From: Microcebus murinus
Taxonomy: Eukaryota; Chordata; Mammalia; Primates; Cheirogaleidae
NCBI RefSeq assembly: GCF_040939455.1
Contig: NC_134115.1
Location: 23,072,727 to 23,136,726, forward strand
Length of the DNA: 64,000 nucleotides
Reading direction: 5' to 3'
Part shown: piece after piece, positions 45,770 to 58,799 of the stretch
Layout of the letters: each line of letters starts with the position of its first letter
Numbering within the stretch: position 1 is the first letter of the stretch
The notes under the pieces: generated by a model
What the model was told of the DNA's origin: nothing
The model's input: only the letters and a program-made list of their open reading frames with translations
Database searches by the model: none
Made by a program: the position numbers and the translations under genes

Positions 45770-48700
45770 TTATAATGAGAACATGTGGCATTTGGTTCTT
45801 TGCTTCTGGGTTACTTCACTTAGAATAATGGCTTCCGGTTCCATCCAAGTTGCTGCAAAAGACATTATTTCATTCTTTTTGATGGCTGAGTAGAATTCCA
45901 CAGAATATATATGCCATATTTTCTTTATCCAGTCTTCTGTTGGTGAGCTCATAAGTTGGTTCCATATCTTTGAAATTGTGAATTGTGCTGTAATAAACAT
46001 ACAGGTTCATATGTCTTTTTTATAAAATGACTTCTTTTTCCTTTAGGTAGACACCCAGTAGCAGAGTTGAATGGTAGATCTACTTTTCGTTCTTTAAGGA
46101 TTCGCCATACTGTTTTCCATAGAGGTTGTACAGATTTATAGTCCCTCCAACAGTGCATCAGCATTCTTCTTAAACTGCATGTGCACCCGCATCTATGGTT
46201 TTTTGACTTTTTAATACTGGCCATTCTGACAGGGTGGTATCCCATTGTGGTTTTAATTTACATTTCCCTGATGATTAGTGATGTTGAGCATTTTGTCATA
46301 TGTTTGTCGGCCATTTGTTTCTCTTCTTCTGAAAAATATCTGTTCGAGTAACCCCCACTTTTTAATGGGGTTACTTGTTTTTTTCCCTGCTGAGTTGTTT
46401 GAATCCCTTATAGAGTCTAGATATTTGTCCCTTGTCAGATGTATAAATTGCAAATATTTTCTTCCATTCTGTACACTGTCTATTTACTCTGTTGGTTATA
46501 TCTTTTGCTTTGCAGAAGCTTTTGAGTTGAATTAAGTCTCACTTATTTATTTTTGTTTTGGTTGTATTTACTTTTAGAGTGTTAATCATAAATTCTTTAT
46601 CTAGGCCAATGTCAGGGATAGTTTTTCCTAAGTTTTCTCCCAATAGTTCTATGATTTCACATCTTACATTTAAATGTTTAATTCATCTTGGAATAATTTT
46701 TGTATATGGTGAGAGATAGGGATCCAGTTTCATTCTTTTGCATGAGCCTATCCAATTGTCCCATCATCATTTATTTGAATAGGGTGCCCTTTCCCCAGTG
46801 TATGCTTTTGTCTGCCATGTCAAAGGTTAGTTGGCTGTAAGTATTTGGGTTTATTTCTGGGTTCTCTATTCTGTTCCATTGGTCTGTGTGTCTACTTTTA
46901 TAACAGTATTATGCTATTTGGGTTACTATTGCCTTGTAGTATAATTTGAAGTTGGTAATATAAATGCCTCCAGATTTGTTCTTTTTGCTTAGGATTGCTT
47001 TGGCTCTTTTTGGTTCCATATGAATTTTAGAGTTGTTTTATCTAATTCTGCGGAAAACAAATGACCTGGTGTTTGGATAAGAATTGCATTGAATGCGTAG
47101 ATTACTTTGGGCAGTATGGACATTGTAACAATATTGATTCTTCCAATCCATGAGCATGAGATGCTTTTTCCATTTGTTTGTGTCATCTATGATTTCTCTC
47201 ATTAGTGTTTTATATTACAGTTCTCCTTATAGAGGACTTTCACCTTCTTAGTTAAGTATATTCCAAAGTATTTTATTTTTTTTGCAACTATTTTAAATGC
47301 AATTGAGTTTTTTATTTGATTCTCAGCTTGGTTGTTATTATTGTATAGAAATGCTACTGATTTATGCATGCTGATTTTATAATTTTAGACTTTACTGAAT
47401 TTATTTATTGATCCTGGGTGTCTTTTGAAGGAGTCTAGAGTTGTTTTGTTTTGTTTTTTAAGATCATATCAGCAAACAGGAATAGTTTGACCTTCTCTTT
47501 TCTGATTTGGATGCCCTTCATTTCTCTTGCCTGATTACTCTGGTGAGGACTTCAGTACTACGTTGAATCGAAGTGAAAGTGGGCATACTTGTCCTGTTCC
47601 AATTCTTAGGGGGAATGCTTTCAATTTTTTCCATTCAATAAGATGTTGGTTGTGGGTTTGTCATGTATGGCTTTTATTATTTTGAGTTATGTTTCTTCTA
47701 TATCTAGTTTGTTAAGGATTTTTATCATGAAGTGGTTCTGGATTTTATGGGATGTTTTTCCTGCATCTATTGAGATGATCATATAGTTTTTTTGAAAAAA
47801 ATATTTATGTGTTGTATAGCATTTATTGATTTGCTTATAGCAAACCATCCTTGTATCCCTGGGATGAGGACCACCTGATTGTGGTGAATTATTTTTTTGA
47901 TGTGCTGTTGGATTTGGTTTGGTAGTATTTTGTTGAGAATTTTTGCATATCTGTTCATGAGAGTTACTGGTCTGTGGTTTTGGCTTTTTGTTGTGTGCTT
48001 TCCTGGATTTGGTATCAGGGTGATATTGGTGTCCTAGAATAAGTTAGGGAGGAACCCTTCCTTCTTGATGTTATGGAACACTTTCTGTAGGATAGGAACT
48101 AGTTTTTCTTTGTAGGTCTGGTAGAATTGAGCTGTGAATTCATCTAGTACTGGGGTGGCTTTTTGTCGAGGATTTTTATTATTGATTTAATGTCACTACT
48201 GTTATTGGTCTTTTCAGATTTTCTATTTCTTCCTGATTCAAGCTTGGTTATGTGTTTCCAAACATTTATTTGTTTCCTCCAGATTTTCTAGTCTTTGTGA
48301 ATAGAGGTGTTCATAGTAATCTCAGATGATCTTTCATATTTCTGTGATATCAGTTATAATGTCTCTTTTTCATTTTTGATTGAGCTTATTTGAATCCTCT
48401 CTATTCTTTCCTTGGTTAATCTAGCTAGTGGTCTGTCAATTTTGTTTATCTTTTCAAAAAACTAACCATTCTTTTCGTTGATCCTTTGTACTTTTCTTGT
48501 TCCAATTTCATTTAGTTCTGTTTTAATCTCTACTATTTCTTGTCTTCTGCTAGCCTTGGCTTTGGTTTGCTCTTTTTTGTCTCATTCCCTGAGCTGTGAC
48601 ATTAGGTTGGTAATTTGTGATCTTTCTGTCTTTTTGAGATAAGCATTTAGTGCTATGAACTTCCCTCTTAGCACTGCTTTCATTGTATTCCATAGATTTT

Positions 48701-49650
48701 GATAGCTTGTGTCATTATTGTCATTCAATTGAAGACATTTTTTAATTTCCATCTTGATCATCCTTGACACACAGATCATTCATCAGCAGCTTGTTTAATT
48801 TTCATGTATTTCTATTGTTTTGAGAGTTCCTCCTAGAACTAATTTCTAGTTTTATTCCATTGTGTCTGAAAAGATACATGGTATGGTTTCAATTTTTAAA
48901 AGTTTTCCTAGTCTTATTTTGTGGTCTCACATATGGTCTATCTTGGAAAATGTTCCATGTGCTGATAAGAAGAATGTACATTCTGCTGTTTGGAGGTAGA
49001 ATGTTCTGTAACTGTCTGTTAGGTCCATTTGTTTTAGAGTTTCAATTAGGTCCAGTGTTTCTTTGTTGACTTTCTGCCTAAATAATCTGTCTAGTTTCTG
49101 TCAGTATAGCCTTGAAGTCCCCCACTATTATTATGTTGCTGTTTATTTCATTTCTTAGGTCCGGTAGTGTTTGTTTTATGAATCTAGGAGTTCTGGTGTT
49201 AGGTGCATATATATTTAGAATTGTTATATATTTTTGTTGAATTGATTCTTTTATAATTATATATTGACCATCTTTGTCTTTTTTTTAGAAAACTGTTGTT
49301 GATTTAAAGTCTGTATCTAATATCAGAAGAGGCACTCCTGCTCACTTTTGATTTCCATTTGCATGAAATATATTTTCCCACCCTTTGCCTTGGGTCTATG
49401 CAGCTCATTAGAAGTTATATGCACTTCTTTGAGACCATATATTTAGAATGTATTTTATTTGATCTATTTTGTCAATCCATATCTTTAAGTGGGGCATTTC
49501 AACCATTTACATTCAATGTTAATATTGATAAATGAAATACTGTTTGAATCATCCTGTTAATTGTTACCTAGTTGCCTTGTATTCTCCCTTCTGTTACTGT
49601 TTTATAGAGCTATGAGTGTGCTTTCCAGTGTTTTTACACTGATGAGTAGC
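45770..49650 (-). pseudogene. L1 ORF2 remnant, many stops and frameshifts
   Basis: Translated pieces match L1 ORF2p from the endonuclease region (near 49.0-49.6 kb) to the C-terminus (near 45.8 kb). Readable parts include a C-terminal segment with KKNEIMSFAATWMEPEAI and a region with the words NPIKKW and YDKMLNITNHQGN. At 47461-47477 the RT catalytic box reads FADMI instead of FADDM: one codon is lost, removing one of the two catalytic aspartates. The protein is certainly dead. Confidence 0.85.
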
Positions 49651-49760
49651 AACCATTCTTTTTGGTGTTCAGAATACTTTTGAGCATTTCTTGTGTAGCA
49701 GGTCTAGGAGTGACAGATTCCTTTAGTGTTTGCTTGTCTGGGAAAGATTTTATTTCTCTT

Positions 49761-50000
49761 TCATTTATGAAACTTAATTTTGTAGGATACAAAATTCTTG
49801 GCTGCCATTATTCTGTTTAGGAAAACTGAACATGGACCCCTCTCCCTTCTGACTTGTAAGGTTTCTGTTGAGAAGTCTGCTGTTAGTCTGATGGGTTTTC
49901 CTTTGTAAGTTATTGGATGCTTTTGTCTCATAGCTTGTGAGATTTTCTTCTTCACTTTGGATTTGGCCACACAGATGACTATATGCCTGCATGATGTCCT
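49761..50000 (-). pseudogene. L1 ORF1 C-terminal domain remnant
   Basis: The frame contains RHIVICVAKSKVKKKISQA and YKGKPIRLTADFSTETLQVR, matching the RNA-binding C-terminal half of L1 ORF1p (RHIIVRF... KGKPIRLTADLSAETLQARR). The coiled coil and the N-terminal half of ORF1 are absent. Upstream (50000-50093) the sequence changes to a stretch that is not ORF1. Confidence 0.82.
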
Positions 50001-50111
50001 GTTTGCATTGAATAAAGTCTGCATACTATTCTGGTTATTCTCTGTGGAGAAGGCACATGCATCCTGTCCAGTCAACCATCTTGGTTTGGAGATTTCCTAA
50101 TGTTGGATTTA

Positions 50112-50669
50112 AGATGGATATAGCATTAATTCTTGCCCTGGGCACCTTACTCTATGCATGCAAAAATGTAGTTCTTTTAAATACAATCATCAAGCGACAT
50201 AAAATAAAACCACAAGCCATATGGATGGATCATCATTTCTAGGTGGTATACTCAGTATATGATTCCTACCCTTCTAACTACTTAGGCTGTTTTCAGAAAA
50301 AGATAGCAATGGAGGCTGCTTTTCTGCCAGTTTTTAGGACGACATTGCCTACTTCACAAACAGTATCTGTGCGACAAGCCTACAGATCATCTGCCCCACT
50401 GATTATTTTGAAGTTTCCTAGTGTTGACATATTTTGAGCCTGACATTTACACCTTCAAAAATAAATGGCCAATTTGAAAGTATCTCAGTGATAAGCAGCT
50501 ATAAGTAATAATAATAATTATTATTATTTCTGAAACCAATTTAAATTGAAACTCTCAGGCATTTTTCTAGAAGTTTTACTTGATTTTTCCTCCAAATAGT
50601 GTGTTTTGTCACTTCTGTGTGTTCTATTTCTGACCAGTAGCTGACATTGAACATCATTTAGAAGTCTGC
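50112..50669. other. Single-copy DNA, nothing recognised
   Basis: About 560 bp. Contains a short ATT/AAT tract near 50508-50530. Confidence 0.4.
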
Positions 50670-50785
50670 TCTGATACAAGCACGCTACTGTGCCTGGATA
50701 GAGATAATATCTGCTCCTGAGCTGCAGTGTGACCTTACAAATGATTTAACTTCCAGGTTTTAGTATCCCCAGCCAAAGTATGATC
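50670..50785 (+). mobile_element. MIR fragment
   Basis: gagctgcagtgtgaccttac, aaatgatttaacttccaggt and tttagtatccccagcc follow the MIR core (agctgtgtgaccttgggcaagttacttaacc...cctcagtttcc). Diverged. Confidence 0.5.
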
Positions 50786-50790
50786 ATAAT

Positions 50791-50935
50791 GGCCAGCCAG
50801 GTGCCTGTAGTGACAGCTACTTGAGAGGCCAAGACAGGAGGATAGCTTGGGCCCAGTGGTTTTAGTCCAGCCTGGAAAATATAGTGAGACCCCCCACACA
50901 CAACTCCAACTCTAAGAAAACAAAAATTAAAGGTT
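50791..50935 (+). mobile_element. Alu monomer (FLAM-like)
   Basis: ggccagccaggtgcctgtag, then cagctacttgagaggccaag, aggatagcttgggcccagtg, ttagtccagcctggaaaata and tagtgagaccccc give a single 7SL-derived monomer with an internal deletion and an A-rich tail. There is no second arm, and the tgcctgtagt head is of the FLAM type rather than a dimeric Alu left arm. Confidence 0.7.
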
Positions 50936-51004
50936 TAGAAAAGAAAAAGGGGGGGGAAGAAAAAAAGGAAATGCCTATCCACAGTTTGAAGCGAAGGCAA
51001 TGGC

Positions 51005-51170
51005 TTGGTGTTATATAAAAGTAGATTCCAATATCAACTCTGCCATCTACTGGCTGTGTGACCTTAAGCACAATACTTAACCTCTCTGAATCTCAAGTTT
51101 CTCAAAGTATAAGAGTTAAGGAGGTGATATATAAGGCCCATAACTCAGTGCCTAACACTCAACAAGAATC
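51005..51170 (+). mobile_element. MIR SINE
   Basis: Clear MIR order: tcaactctgccatctactgg, ctgtgtgaccttaagcacaa, tacttaacctctctgaatct and cataactcagtgcctaacac. Confidence 0.8.
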
Positions 51171-52049
51171 AGTTCTTTGTAAAGCAGTTGTAACTCATTG
51201 GCTTATGAGTACTACTACAAAACTACAAAAAAGGATTACTGAGAGTTCTCAGCCTACTGCTTTTATCCAAAATATTCATCAAGGGAGCTGGGGTTATTTA
51301 TGACCATATCTGTTCTACCCTAAAAAGGGACAGGCAGGATATAAAAAAAATTTATTATTTATTATTTTACAACTTCTAAGGTATTTCTGGGGATCAGACT
51401 CATGGTGCATCAAAATGGCTGTGTGTGTCTGTCACATAGACAGGGCATTGTGCTGAGATGGGAGGGCGCATCAGTCCCTGATTTCAAACATACTGAAAAG
51501 AGGAGATAAGGTTTAGGCTTATCACACACACACAGATTGCCTAATAGTGACACAATACAGCCATTATCAGTCGTGTAACCCTCATCAGTCCAGGAAGCAC
51601 ATGTTCACTCCAAGCTCACTAACTTCTGGACCTGCTCATTCAGAACTGCTAAACTTTCTTGGCTTCAGTGGCTCCAAAACGAAATCTTTCCAGCTGCGAA
51701 TCTTTAGAATTGCAGGCTAATTCTTTATACTTAGCAGAATCATTAGGAAGGCAGGCTTGAATGGCAAGAAAGAGCTAGCATTAAAAGCGTAAGATGCAGC
51801 CCAAGAGGAATTTGTGTTAATGCTATCTCCCATTTTTATCCTTGAACCAGTCTGAGTTGTGAGGATATTTAAAGAATGAAGGGGGTCTGTAAGATGTGTT
51901 TTCTGCCCCCATCACATTCCATAGCTGTCCTGGAGGCCCAGATAAAAGCCACCTTATCCACTATACTACTCTAGATCCTTCCAAATGAATGTCACCTCTG
52001 CCTTCTCCAAACTTATCTTTAAGTCACACATATTTTTCCTTGCATATAA
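51171..52049. other. Single-copy DNA, nothing recognised
   Basis: About 0.9 kb without recognised repeat or gene. Includes a short (CA)n near 51523-51533. Confidence 0.4.
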
Positions 52050-52290
52050 GAGGCAGGGTAAGCACCTAGAAGCCTAACAGTCCTGAGTTAAAATTCTGCC
52101 TCTATCCCTAACTTGCTGCGAGACTAAAGCTTGCTGAGCCATAATTACGTGATCTTCAAAGTGTGAGAGATGATATTATACAATAGAGTTATTATGAGCA
52201 CTAAATAAAACCATGCATTTAAAAGACTTAGCAGATTTCCTGGCCCATAAAAAGCACTCAAAATGTTGTGGTGGTTGTACTATCAATGTT
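52050..52290 (+). mobile_element. MIR SINE
   Basis: Nearly full length: acagtcctgagttaaaattc, tgcctctatccctaacttgc, atagagttattatgagcact, cctggcccataaaaagcact and gttgttattatcatta-like tail. Diverged in the core. Confidence 0.7.
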
Positions 52291-52439
52291 GTTATTATCA
52301 TTATATTCTTATCTCTCCTACTTTATCAAAAACACACTGAGAGTAAGGACAAAGTTTCATGCTGCATCGGTTCCCTTAGAGGATTTGGCTCCAAGTACCG
52401 CTTGGAAAGTGTTGAACAAATTTAAATTGAATATTTATA

Positions 52440-53045
52440 GCCATGTGCTTTAGTCAGGATGCTTTTCATTGTAACTGATGGAGACCATAATGAAATGAGC
52501 TTAGGCAAACGGGAAAGTCTTAAGGATGATACTGAGTATATCATATAAATAATTGAAGGATATCTGAACAAACACAACTTGAGAAAGGCAGAAATGCACC
52601 TGAGTTTCTGGAACAGTTGGAGCCAAGGACTTGAATGTGACAAGGACCCCCTCAGACTCTCATTTCTGCCTCTCAGAGACCACTTTAGTTTCTTCCACCA
52701 AAAATAGGCTTACATCACAGGGAAGGGAAAGTGGCCACCAAGGGAACCTGAGTTTTACAAATTGTGGTTTCCATCTCTAAAAGAGGGACTCACTCTTCTT
52801 CTGATCCTTTCACAAAAAAAAAAAAAAAAAAAAAAATCCCAGAGGAGGATTCCTGGTGGCTGAACTCTGGCCATGGGCTCACTTCTGGGCCAATCACTTG
52901 TGGTCAGAGTGTGACAATGTCGTGTAAGAACAGGGTGGCCCCTGAGTATCTACGTGGTTGGATCTGGGGAAGAAGCAGTTCCCGAGAGAGGAGGAATGCT
53001 GTTCTGTTCCTGGAGGCAGGGAGAGTACAGGGCAGAAAACACCAC
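52440..53045. repeat. Interspersed-repeat-like region, family not named
   Basis: tgtaactgatggagaccata, atgagcttaggcaaacggga, actctggccatgggctcact and ctgggccaatcacttgtggt recall a mammalian repeat (aactgaaaccaatttaaactggcttaag ... ccaatcactgtggccag). I cannot name the family. An A23 run at 52814-52836 interrupts it. Confidence 0.35.
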
Positions 53046-53924
53046 CTAGTTGTGCATTAAACAATGGTCATTGCATGCCACAATGTTCTCAAAACAAAGT
53101 TAATTCTGATATACTCTAATTATTCTAATGTTTGCACACATACAGTATTTGGAGGATTTGAGTGCTGTTAAAGGTCCAGCACTAACACATTTCCAAAAAG
53201 ACAGGGGCATACAATACTCATACTTTTTAAAATCAGCATGTGCCCAAACTTTCAAGATGAGAGGTTATCTCATCAAATAAATCAAATAAGTCAAGTTAAA
53301 TGGATCACTTGACTAGAGCAATAAGCCTATGTGTGACCAATCCATATAACCCTGCCATCAAAAAACCTAAAATGTTCCAGTGTTTTCATACTGGTGAACA
53401 CTGAAAAGTGAAAGGGAGCACTGCAAAGAAAAAGTAACCTTTTCCTTATTTTTTCAGAGTATGCATATTGACCTAAATCTGGTGTTCTGAACAATACACA
53501 TCTACTGTAAGTTTTAACAACAGAAAATTAATAAGGAAAGGAATGTACAAATAAGGAAAGGAAGGGAAAAGGGATTTTGTTTTTTCATAATCATGAAAGT
53601 ACTGCTTCATTTTTCACTCCACCCAAATAAATATATCAAATAAATCATTCTTTAGATTAAGCAATAGTACTCGTGATCTTTGAGTAAGCGACTTGGACAT
53701 CATCACAAAATCGGACATTTCTGATACGACAGTTTGAAAACAGAACCGAGAGAAACCAACCCTTACCTAGAAATTAGTGGAAGCAGAGGACCCCCTGTGG
53801 TCGTTGCAATCGAGTGGAGTTGTACCCAACAACTATGTGGCACCTGGAGTTTGGGTTTTCCCCCATTTGCAGGCCAGTGGGTTTTCCCCCATTGCTTGCC
53901 TGGTGTATCAGAGTCTTGGCAGGA
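53046..53924. other. Single-copy DNA, nothing recognised
   Basis: About 0.9 kb. No repeat or gene recognised, apart from a small doubled word aataaggaaaggaa near 53530-53562. Confidence 0.4.
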
Positions 53925-54345
53925 AAAAGTTGGCACTATCAACTTAGGATATGTGAAGAGAATTTAATAAAGGGACTAATTTCTATTTATGAGCAGGGAG
54001 CAGGGAGACGGCCAAGAAGAGTGCAGTAAGCCAGGGCCAGTGATAATGAGGCACTATCACTTCTGTGCTCCCGGACGGGTGAGGCAAGGGTGTGTTTACT
54101 GGAACCAGAGACAGAGATAGCTGCATGGAGGGGGCACCTAACAGAACCGTGGCCTCCCAGCTGGGAGACAGCGATGGGAACACAGGGCCTCACCCCCTTC
54201 CTCCCCTGATCTGCCACTGGAGCTCCCCATGGAACCCTCTGACGAGAGGCCAGAGGGCAAGGCAGCCAGTTTAATGCAGTCCTTACAGGTCAGATGCCCA
54301 GGGCCCAGGGCAGGGTAGAGAAGGGTGGACATTGGACCCAGCACA
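53925..54345. repeat. LTR-like interspersed repeat, family not named
   Basis: gaagagaatttaataaaggg, gaggccagagggcaaggcag, cagtttaatgcagtccttac and ggtagagaagggtggacatt match a widespread mammalian repeat I remember by the phrases 'gaatttaatgaagggactatt' and 'agagggcaaggaagcc...gatgcagtccatacaggtcag'. Orientation and name are uncertain. Confidence 0.45.
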
Positions 54346-55284
54346 CCAGAGAATGGTCCCCATTTACACGTGGCACTCGGACTAGCTCACAACAACACTG
54401 CAGTTCTCATGGGTCACACTGGCCACACTGTAAGAGATTTACAGGAAAATCAAAATCAGGTAACAACATAATATCCTGCAAGTGATAGGAGAGAGCTGAA
54501 AACACTGTCTGCTTTAGCCCAAAGGTTTAGCGAGGCCTTATTTTCCTCCCTCATGCCTGGGGGATCTGAGAACCATCCTAGGAGTGTCATTAGTACAGCA
54601 TCAGCCGCCAGGGCGTTAGGCAGCTGGCTGCTTCCAACAGCTCTTCAGGACAATGGCTTTTAGGGCATCGGGCCCAGATCCTATCAAGTCCACACGTTCT
54701 ATCCCAGTGTTGTAAGGCAAGTTTAATAGCACAGCTTCCAGGGATCCGGTCCTAACCCCTGCTCCCGTGGTTATAGTGTCGACAGAATTATGGCCTCCTT
54801 TGCTCAGGGTTTCTGAAAATCCCCACGAGGGAACCAACGGGATTACAAATCAGGGAGCACAGATGGGCTGCCTTATGAGTCCCTGGGTCTCCTTATATGG
54901 ACTCCAGAGTGCCTTTTTGGAATATGAAATTGAAGCAGCGAGCGTGTCCAACATAAATTTTCCTATCTCATGAGGAAGCATTTAAACTGTTATTGCAAAA
55001 TGAGCACACATAATACCAAACTATAACTTGCCTTAACCATTATTATTTGCTTTATTTTATAAGGATCAAGAAGTCAGTTTTGCTTCCTGCCTGCAATCAG
55101 CCTTCTCAGCTGAATTTACACTAAATGTAAAAGATCAAAATATTCTTTTCCAAATGAACCTTATGGATAACTTAATAACAGATTTAGTTCACCACTGTGG
55201 TCTCAATTCAGATAAATTACTCTACTGAAAAAGAAAAAAAAGACACATAGACTTCTGAATATGAGTTACAAAGCATGCATGTTG
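54346..55284. other. Moderately GC-rich single-copy DNA, nothing recognised
   Basis: About 0.9 kb. Several short overlapping frames on both strands near 54.3-55.0 kb with no recognised family. Confidence 0.4.
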
Positions 55285-55456
55285 GATTGTTTGATCTTCA
55301 CAGCGATCATGTGAAGTAGCAGCCAGGTGTCATTATTGTCTTTGTTTTAAGATGAGATTCATTGACACTTAGTATGGAGTACGGAGTTTTCAAGTGCTAA
55401 TGCCTAACGTGGAACCCAGGTGTTTGACTATGAATGTCATGATGTTTCCACTGTTC
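55285..55456 (-). mobile_element. MIR SINE, reverse
   Basis: gatcttcacagcgatcatgt, tttgttttaagatgagattc and cgtggaacccaggtgtttga follow the reverse MIR (atcctcacaacaaccctgtgag ... ccattttacagatgaggaa ... gaacccaggtctgtctgact). The right end is where an Alu inserted. Confidence 0.7.
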
Positions 55457-55819
<363 letters not shown>

Positions 55820-57599
55820 ATGAGACAAAATTATAGTCATATCAGCACAGCATCTCTTTGGGATAGTAGTGTCACCAAAGCCAATTCCTAAATAAATAAA
55901 TTATTTCAACAAATTTCTATCCCCATTGTGTAGATTTGTTTGTATAATATCACCAAAGCAAAACAAAATTCCTTTACACCACCTGAATGTTTCGCCTCTA
56001 TCACCCTGAACATTCTGATAATTGAGAATAGCTTGCTGGGCATCTATGATTATTAATCTTATGTGAGAATACATTTGAATGGTATAATGGAGTTCTTTTT
56101 ATTCTTCACCTTTGTCATAGAATGACTTTGTGAAGGAGAAGTTCAGTCTGATTGTAATTGTAGAATTTCCATGATGTGAGCATGGACTTTTTTTTTTTTT
56201 TTTTTTTAGCATCATCACAACTCCCAACCCTTGAAAACCCTAACTAAGAATCCTAGAGAAACTTTAGGGTTTTCTCTGACTTTGAAAGTTATTTCAATGC
56301 ATATTACTGGATGAGACAATATGTGTGGTATCACCCATACATATTGCAACCAAGCAGGCCCTTAAATGAAAATGAATCAGAATATTTTCATTAGGGTTTT
56401 CTTGTCTGGTCAACATACCATTTTGCATTAACTCTGGAGAAGAAAAAAATATAGTGATTTATTCTTTGTCTATTTTAAAAAGCTATCATCTTCAGTGAAA
56501 TATAATGGATTGGCAAGGGAATATATGTTTCAATAATAACATAACACTAAAATGAATAAGAATAGCAAAAAATGTGTGTGCAGAGCATAAATTCAGTAGA
56601 GGTAGATTTATCTTTCCAGATTGCTTCTTACTCCTTACAAATGTATCAGACACTAAGCAGTGCTGAACTAGTAAATGTGTGATTTACTTTGCACATGATT
56701 CAGAATGAAGAAAATGTGGTCTTATGCTCTTTCCTTGATGATGAGGGGTCACCAGGGGAATTGGCTCATTTTGCTGCATGATTCTATTTCTATCATGACA
56801 CAAATCACACCTCTGTGGTCAATGCTGAATTCTCTTTCTTGGTCCTCTGTTCTGCTGTGGTGCAAGGCTGATGCCATAACTCAGTACATATGCATACACG
56901 TAATGCTGAGAGATTGTGTGAGTTGGGAACATGAGATCTAAGAATCATGGATTCGGTTTTCTTCTGTGAGAGATTTAGAGCCCTGACCATGCCAGTTTTC
57001 ATAACCCTCTCCTTTATCCTTGTGGAATAGGCCTGCACTGTTTTTTATTCCAGCAGTCTTTTTGGCCCTGTGCTTTGTGGAGGTGAAATATATCTACATG
57101 TCCTTCAAAAAATTATTTTCCCAATAACTTCCTTTTTAAATTGGTAGACTCATTAAGTAATCTTATTGCATTTTTCTCTCCAGGTTTTTTTTTTTTTTTT
57201 AATTCAAACTCTGCACCCTTTCACATTTTGTTTTCTATCTTGATATTTTTGGAATAGCTCCAATCAGTTTTCAATTTTGTCTGCTTGCCAAATAGGCCTA
57301 TCCTTTCTACTTGGAAGGAAAGAGTATGAGGGAAAAAAATGTCAATATAAAATGGTATCCAAGAGAATAAACAGGAGCAAATAATCAAGGTAATTGATTA
57401 TGCTAGAATTTTGATCCCTGAAAGTCCACTCACACTGACAAGTAGGCAGGATACCGCACCTTCCCATCCTACTTCTGCCAGAACCAGTCTACTTTTTGCT
57501 ATCTACTGCTTTAAAAAGCTTAGCTCATTTAGAAAGTGTATGTGAAAAAAATGGCTTATATACAATAGGTCACTTCACTGTCACCTGAAAATGGGTCCT
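55820..57599. other. Single-copy DNA, nothing recognised
   Basis: About 1.8 kb, AT-rich. T20 at 56188-56207 and T16 at 57185-57200 occur without a SINE body attached. No gene recognised. Confidence 0.45.
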
Positions 57600-57985
57600 T
57601 TATCCTTCTCCTCTTTCTGCTGTTGCTCCTCACCCATGACCCCCAGTGTTTCACATCTCACTAAATGGCTCTACTGTCCTTCCAGCCAGAATTCCAGGGC
57701 CGATCTTTGCCCTCCCCTACCTCTCCATCCAACACCATCCAGTCACCAATCCCTGTGCACGCTGCCTCTTGAGTATCTTTTGAATATGTCCCATTGTCAC
57801 CATCCTCATTACTACTCCCTAAGTCCCAGTGGGCACCATCATCTGGTGACTGTATTGTGGTAATAACTGCACCCAGAGCTGCCTCTCATTTTCCACTCTG
57901 CAACCAGTGATGGTTTGAAACACACACCCTGACACACTGCTAGCAGGCTTACAATCCTTCAATAGCCTTTTAACTCTTTCACCAT
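57600..57985 (+). mobile_element. L2 LINE fragment
   Basis: ctctccatccaacaccatcc, agtcaccaatccctgtgcac, tgaatatgtcccattgtcac and acaatccttcaatagccttt follow the L2 ORF2 3' region (acatccaatcagtcaccaagtcctgt ... aaatctgtccc ... aacccttcaatggctt). Ends abruptly at tttaactctttc. Confidence 0.7.
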
Positions 57986-58799
57986 TGTCACTTGCCATTT
58001 AAAATTTTTTTTAAAAAAAGGAAGGAGTACTTGTACTTATTTCAAGAATTTGAGTTTAACTAGAGGATCATGAATTGGCATTGTGTGTATATAGTGGGCC
58101 AGGAGATAAAGAAATCCTATTCAGAAGGAAGGTAGCTTAAAAATGGACCAGGAAGCCTCAATCCAATGTTGAGAAGAAGGAAGGAAGACATCACTGAGAA
58201 GTCAGTCTGGACTCAAAGTCAAATTGTGCTGGACTCAAAGCCTAGACTGATGTAAAAGGATGTTGGACACCACAGTACATTACAAAGAAAGAAAATGAAA
58301 TAGATTATCAATACATATTACCATGTGGAAAAGTTTGAGGAAGAATTAGTGATAGATTTTTTTTTTAAGAAAATAACAAAATGAAGCAGTTGTTAATACT
58401 GGGAAGAGCAACATTATGCAAAAAAGGAAATGAAATTATACAACATTGTTAGGAAACAATATTAAATACTTCTGTGACATAAACTCTGAATAATGATTTA
58501 ACCAAGAATTATTTCTAACCACAGTAAGAGGATGGTGCAGCAGTTATGAATAAATAGGTCTTTATCTAGCATACCTAGAAATCAATAGATAATGCCCTAA
58601 ATTAAAAAAAAACATATTTTAAATTTGGTACTTAAGAATATGAAGGTAAATATAGAACTTAAAACTAAAAATAATTTTAAGTATTTGTCTCTGGAAGACT
58701 GTGGTTGGAACTGGTAAGAAAGAAAACTTCAGGTTTTTCATTACACTTTGTAGCACAATTTGACTTTTAAAAATTATGGTCACATACTATTTTTTTAAT
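57986..58799. other. Single-copy or very diverged DNA
   Basis: A-rich sequence leading into the L1M fragment. No clear landmark. Confidence 0.35.

Larger units (their letters stand above)
45561..50093 (-). mobile_element. L1 (L1MA/PB-like), long, reverse, internally deleted
   Basis: The 3' end is at the left: a T8 run (45563-45570) then caataaatttaaggggtata, the L1 3'UTR end. Reading rightwards the element runs back through ORF2 to the end of ORF1 and finishes with a short stretch resembling an L1 5'UTR start (minus strand aaaccaagatggttgactgg). Imperfect flanking repeats at about 45539-45558 (ttcctctaatattatattta) and 50094-50111 (ttcctaatgttggattta) may be an old target duplication. Most of ORF1 is missing, although both ends seem present. 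Confidence 0.87.

Noticed and set aside
49761..50075. 104-codon minus-strand frame as a host gene
   Set aside because: It is the L1 ORF1 C-terminal domain fused by frame continuity to upstream element sequence.
52814..52836. A23 run as a tail of a processed pseudogene
   Set aside because: The upstream sequence is repeat-like and shows no exon-derived coding frame or flanking duplication.
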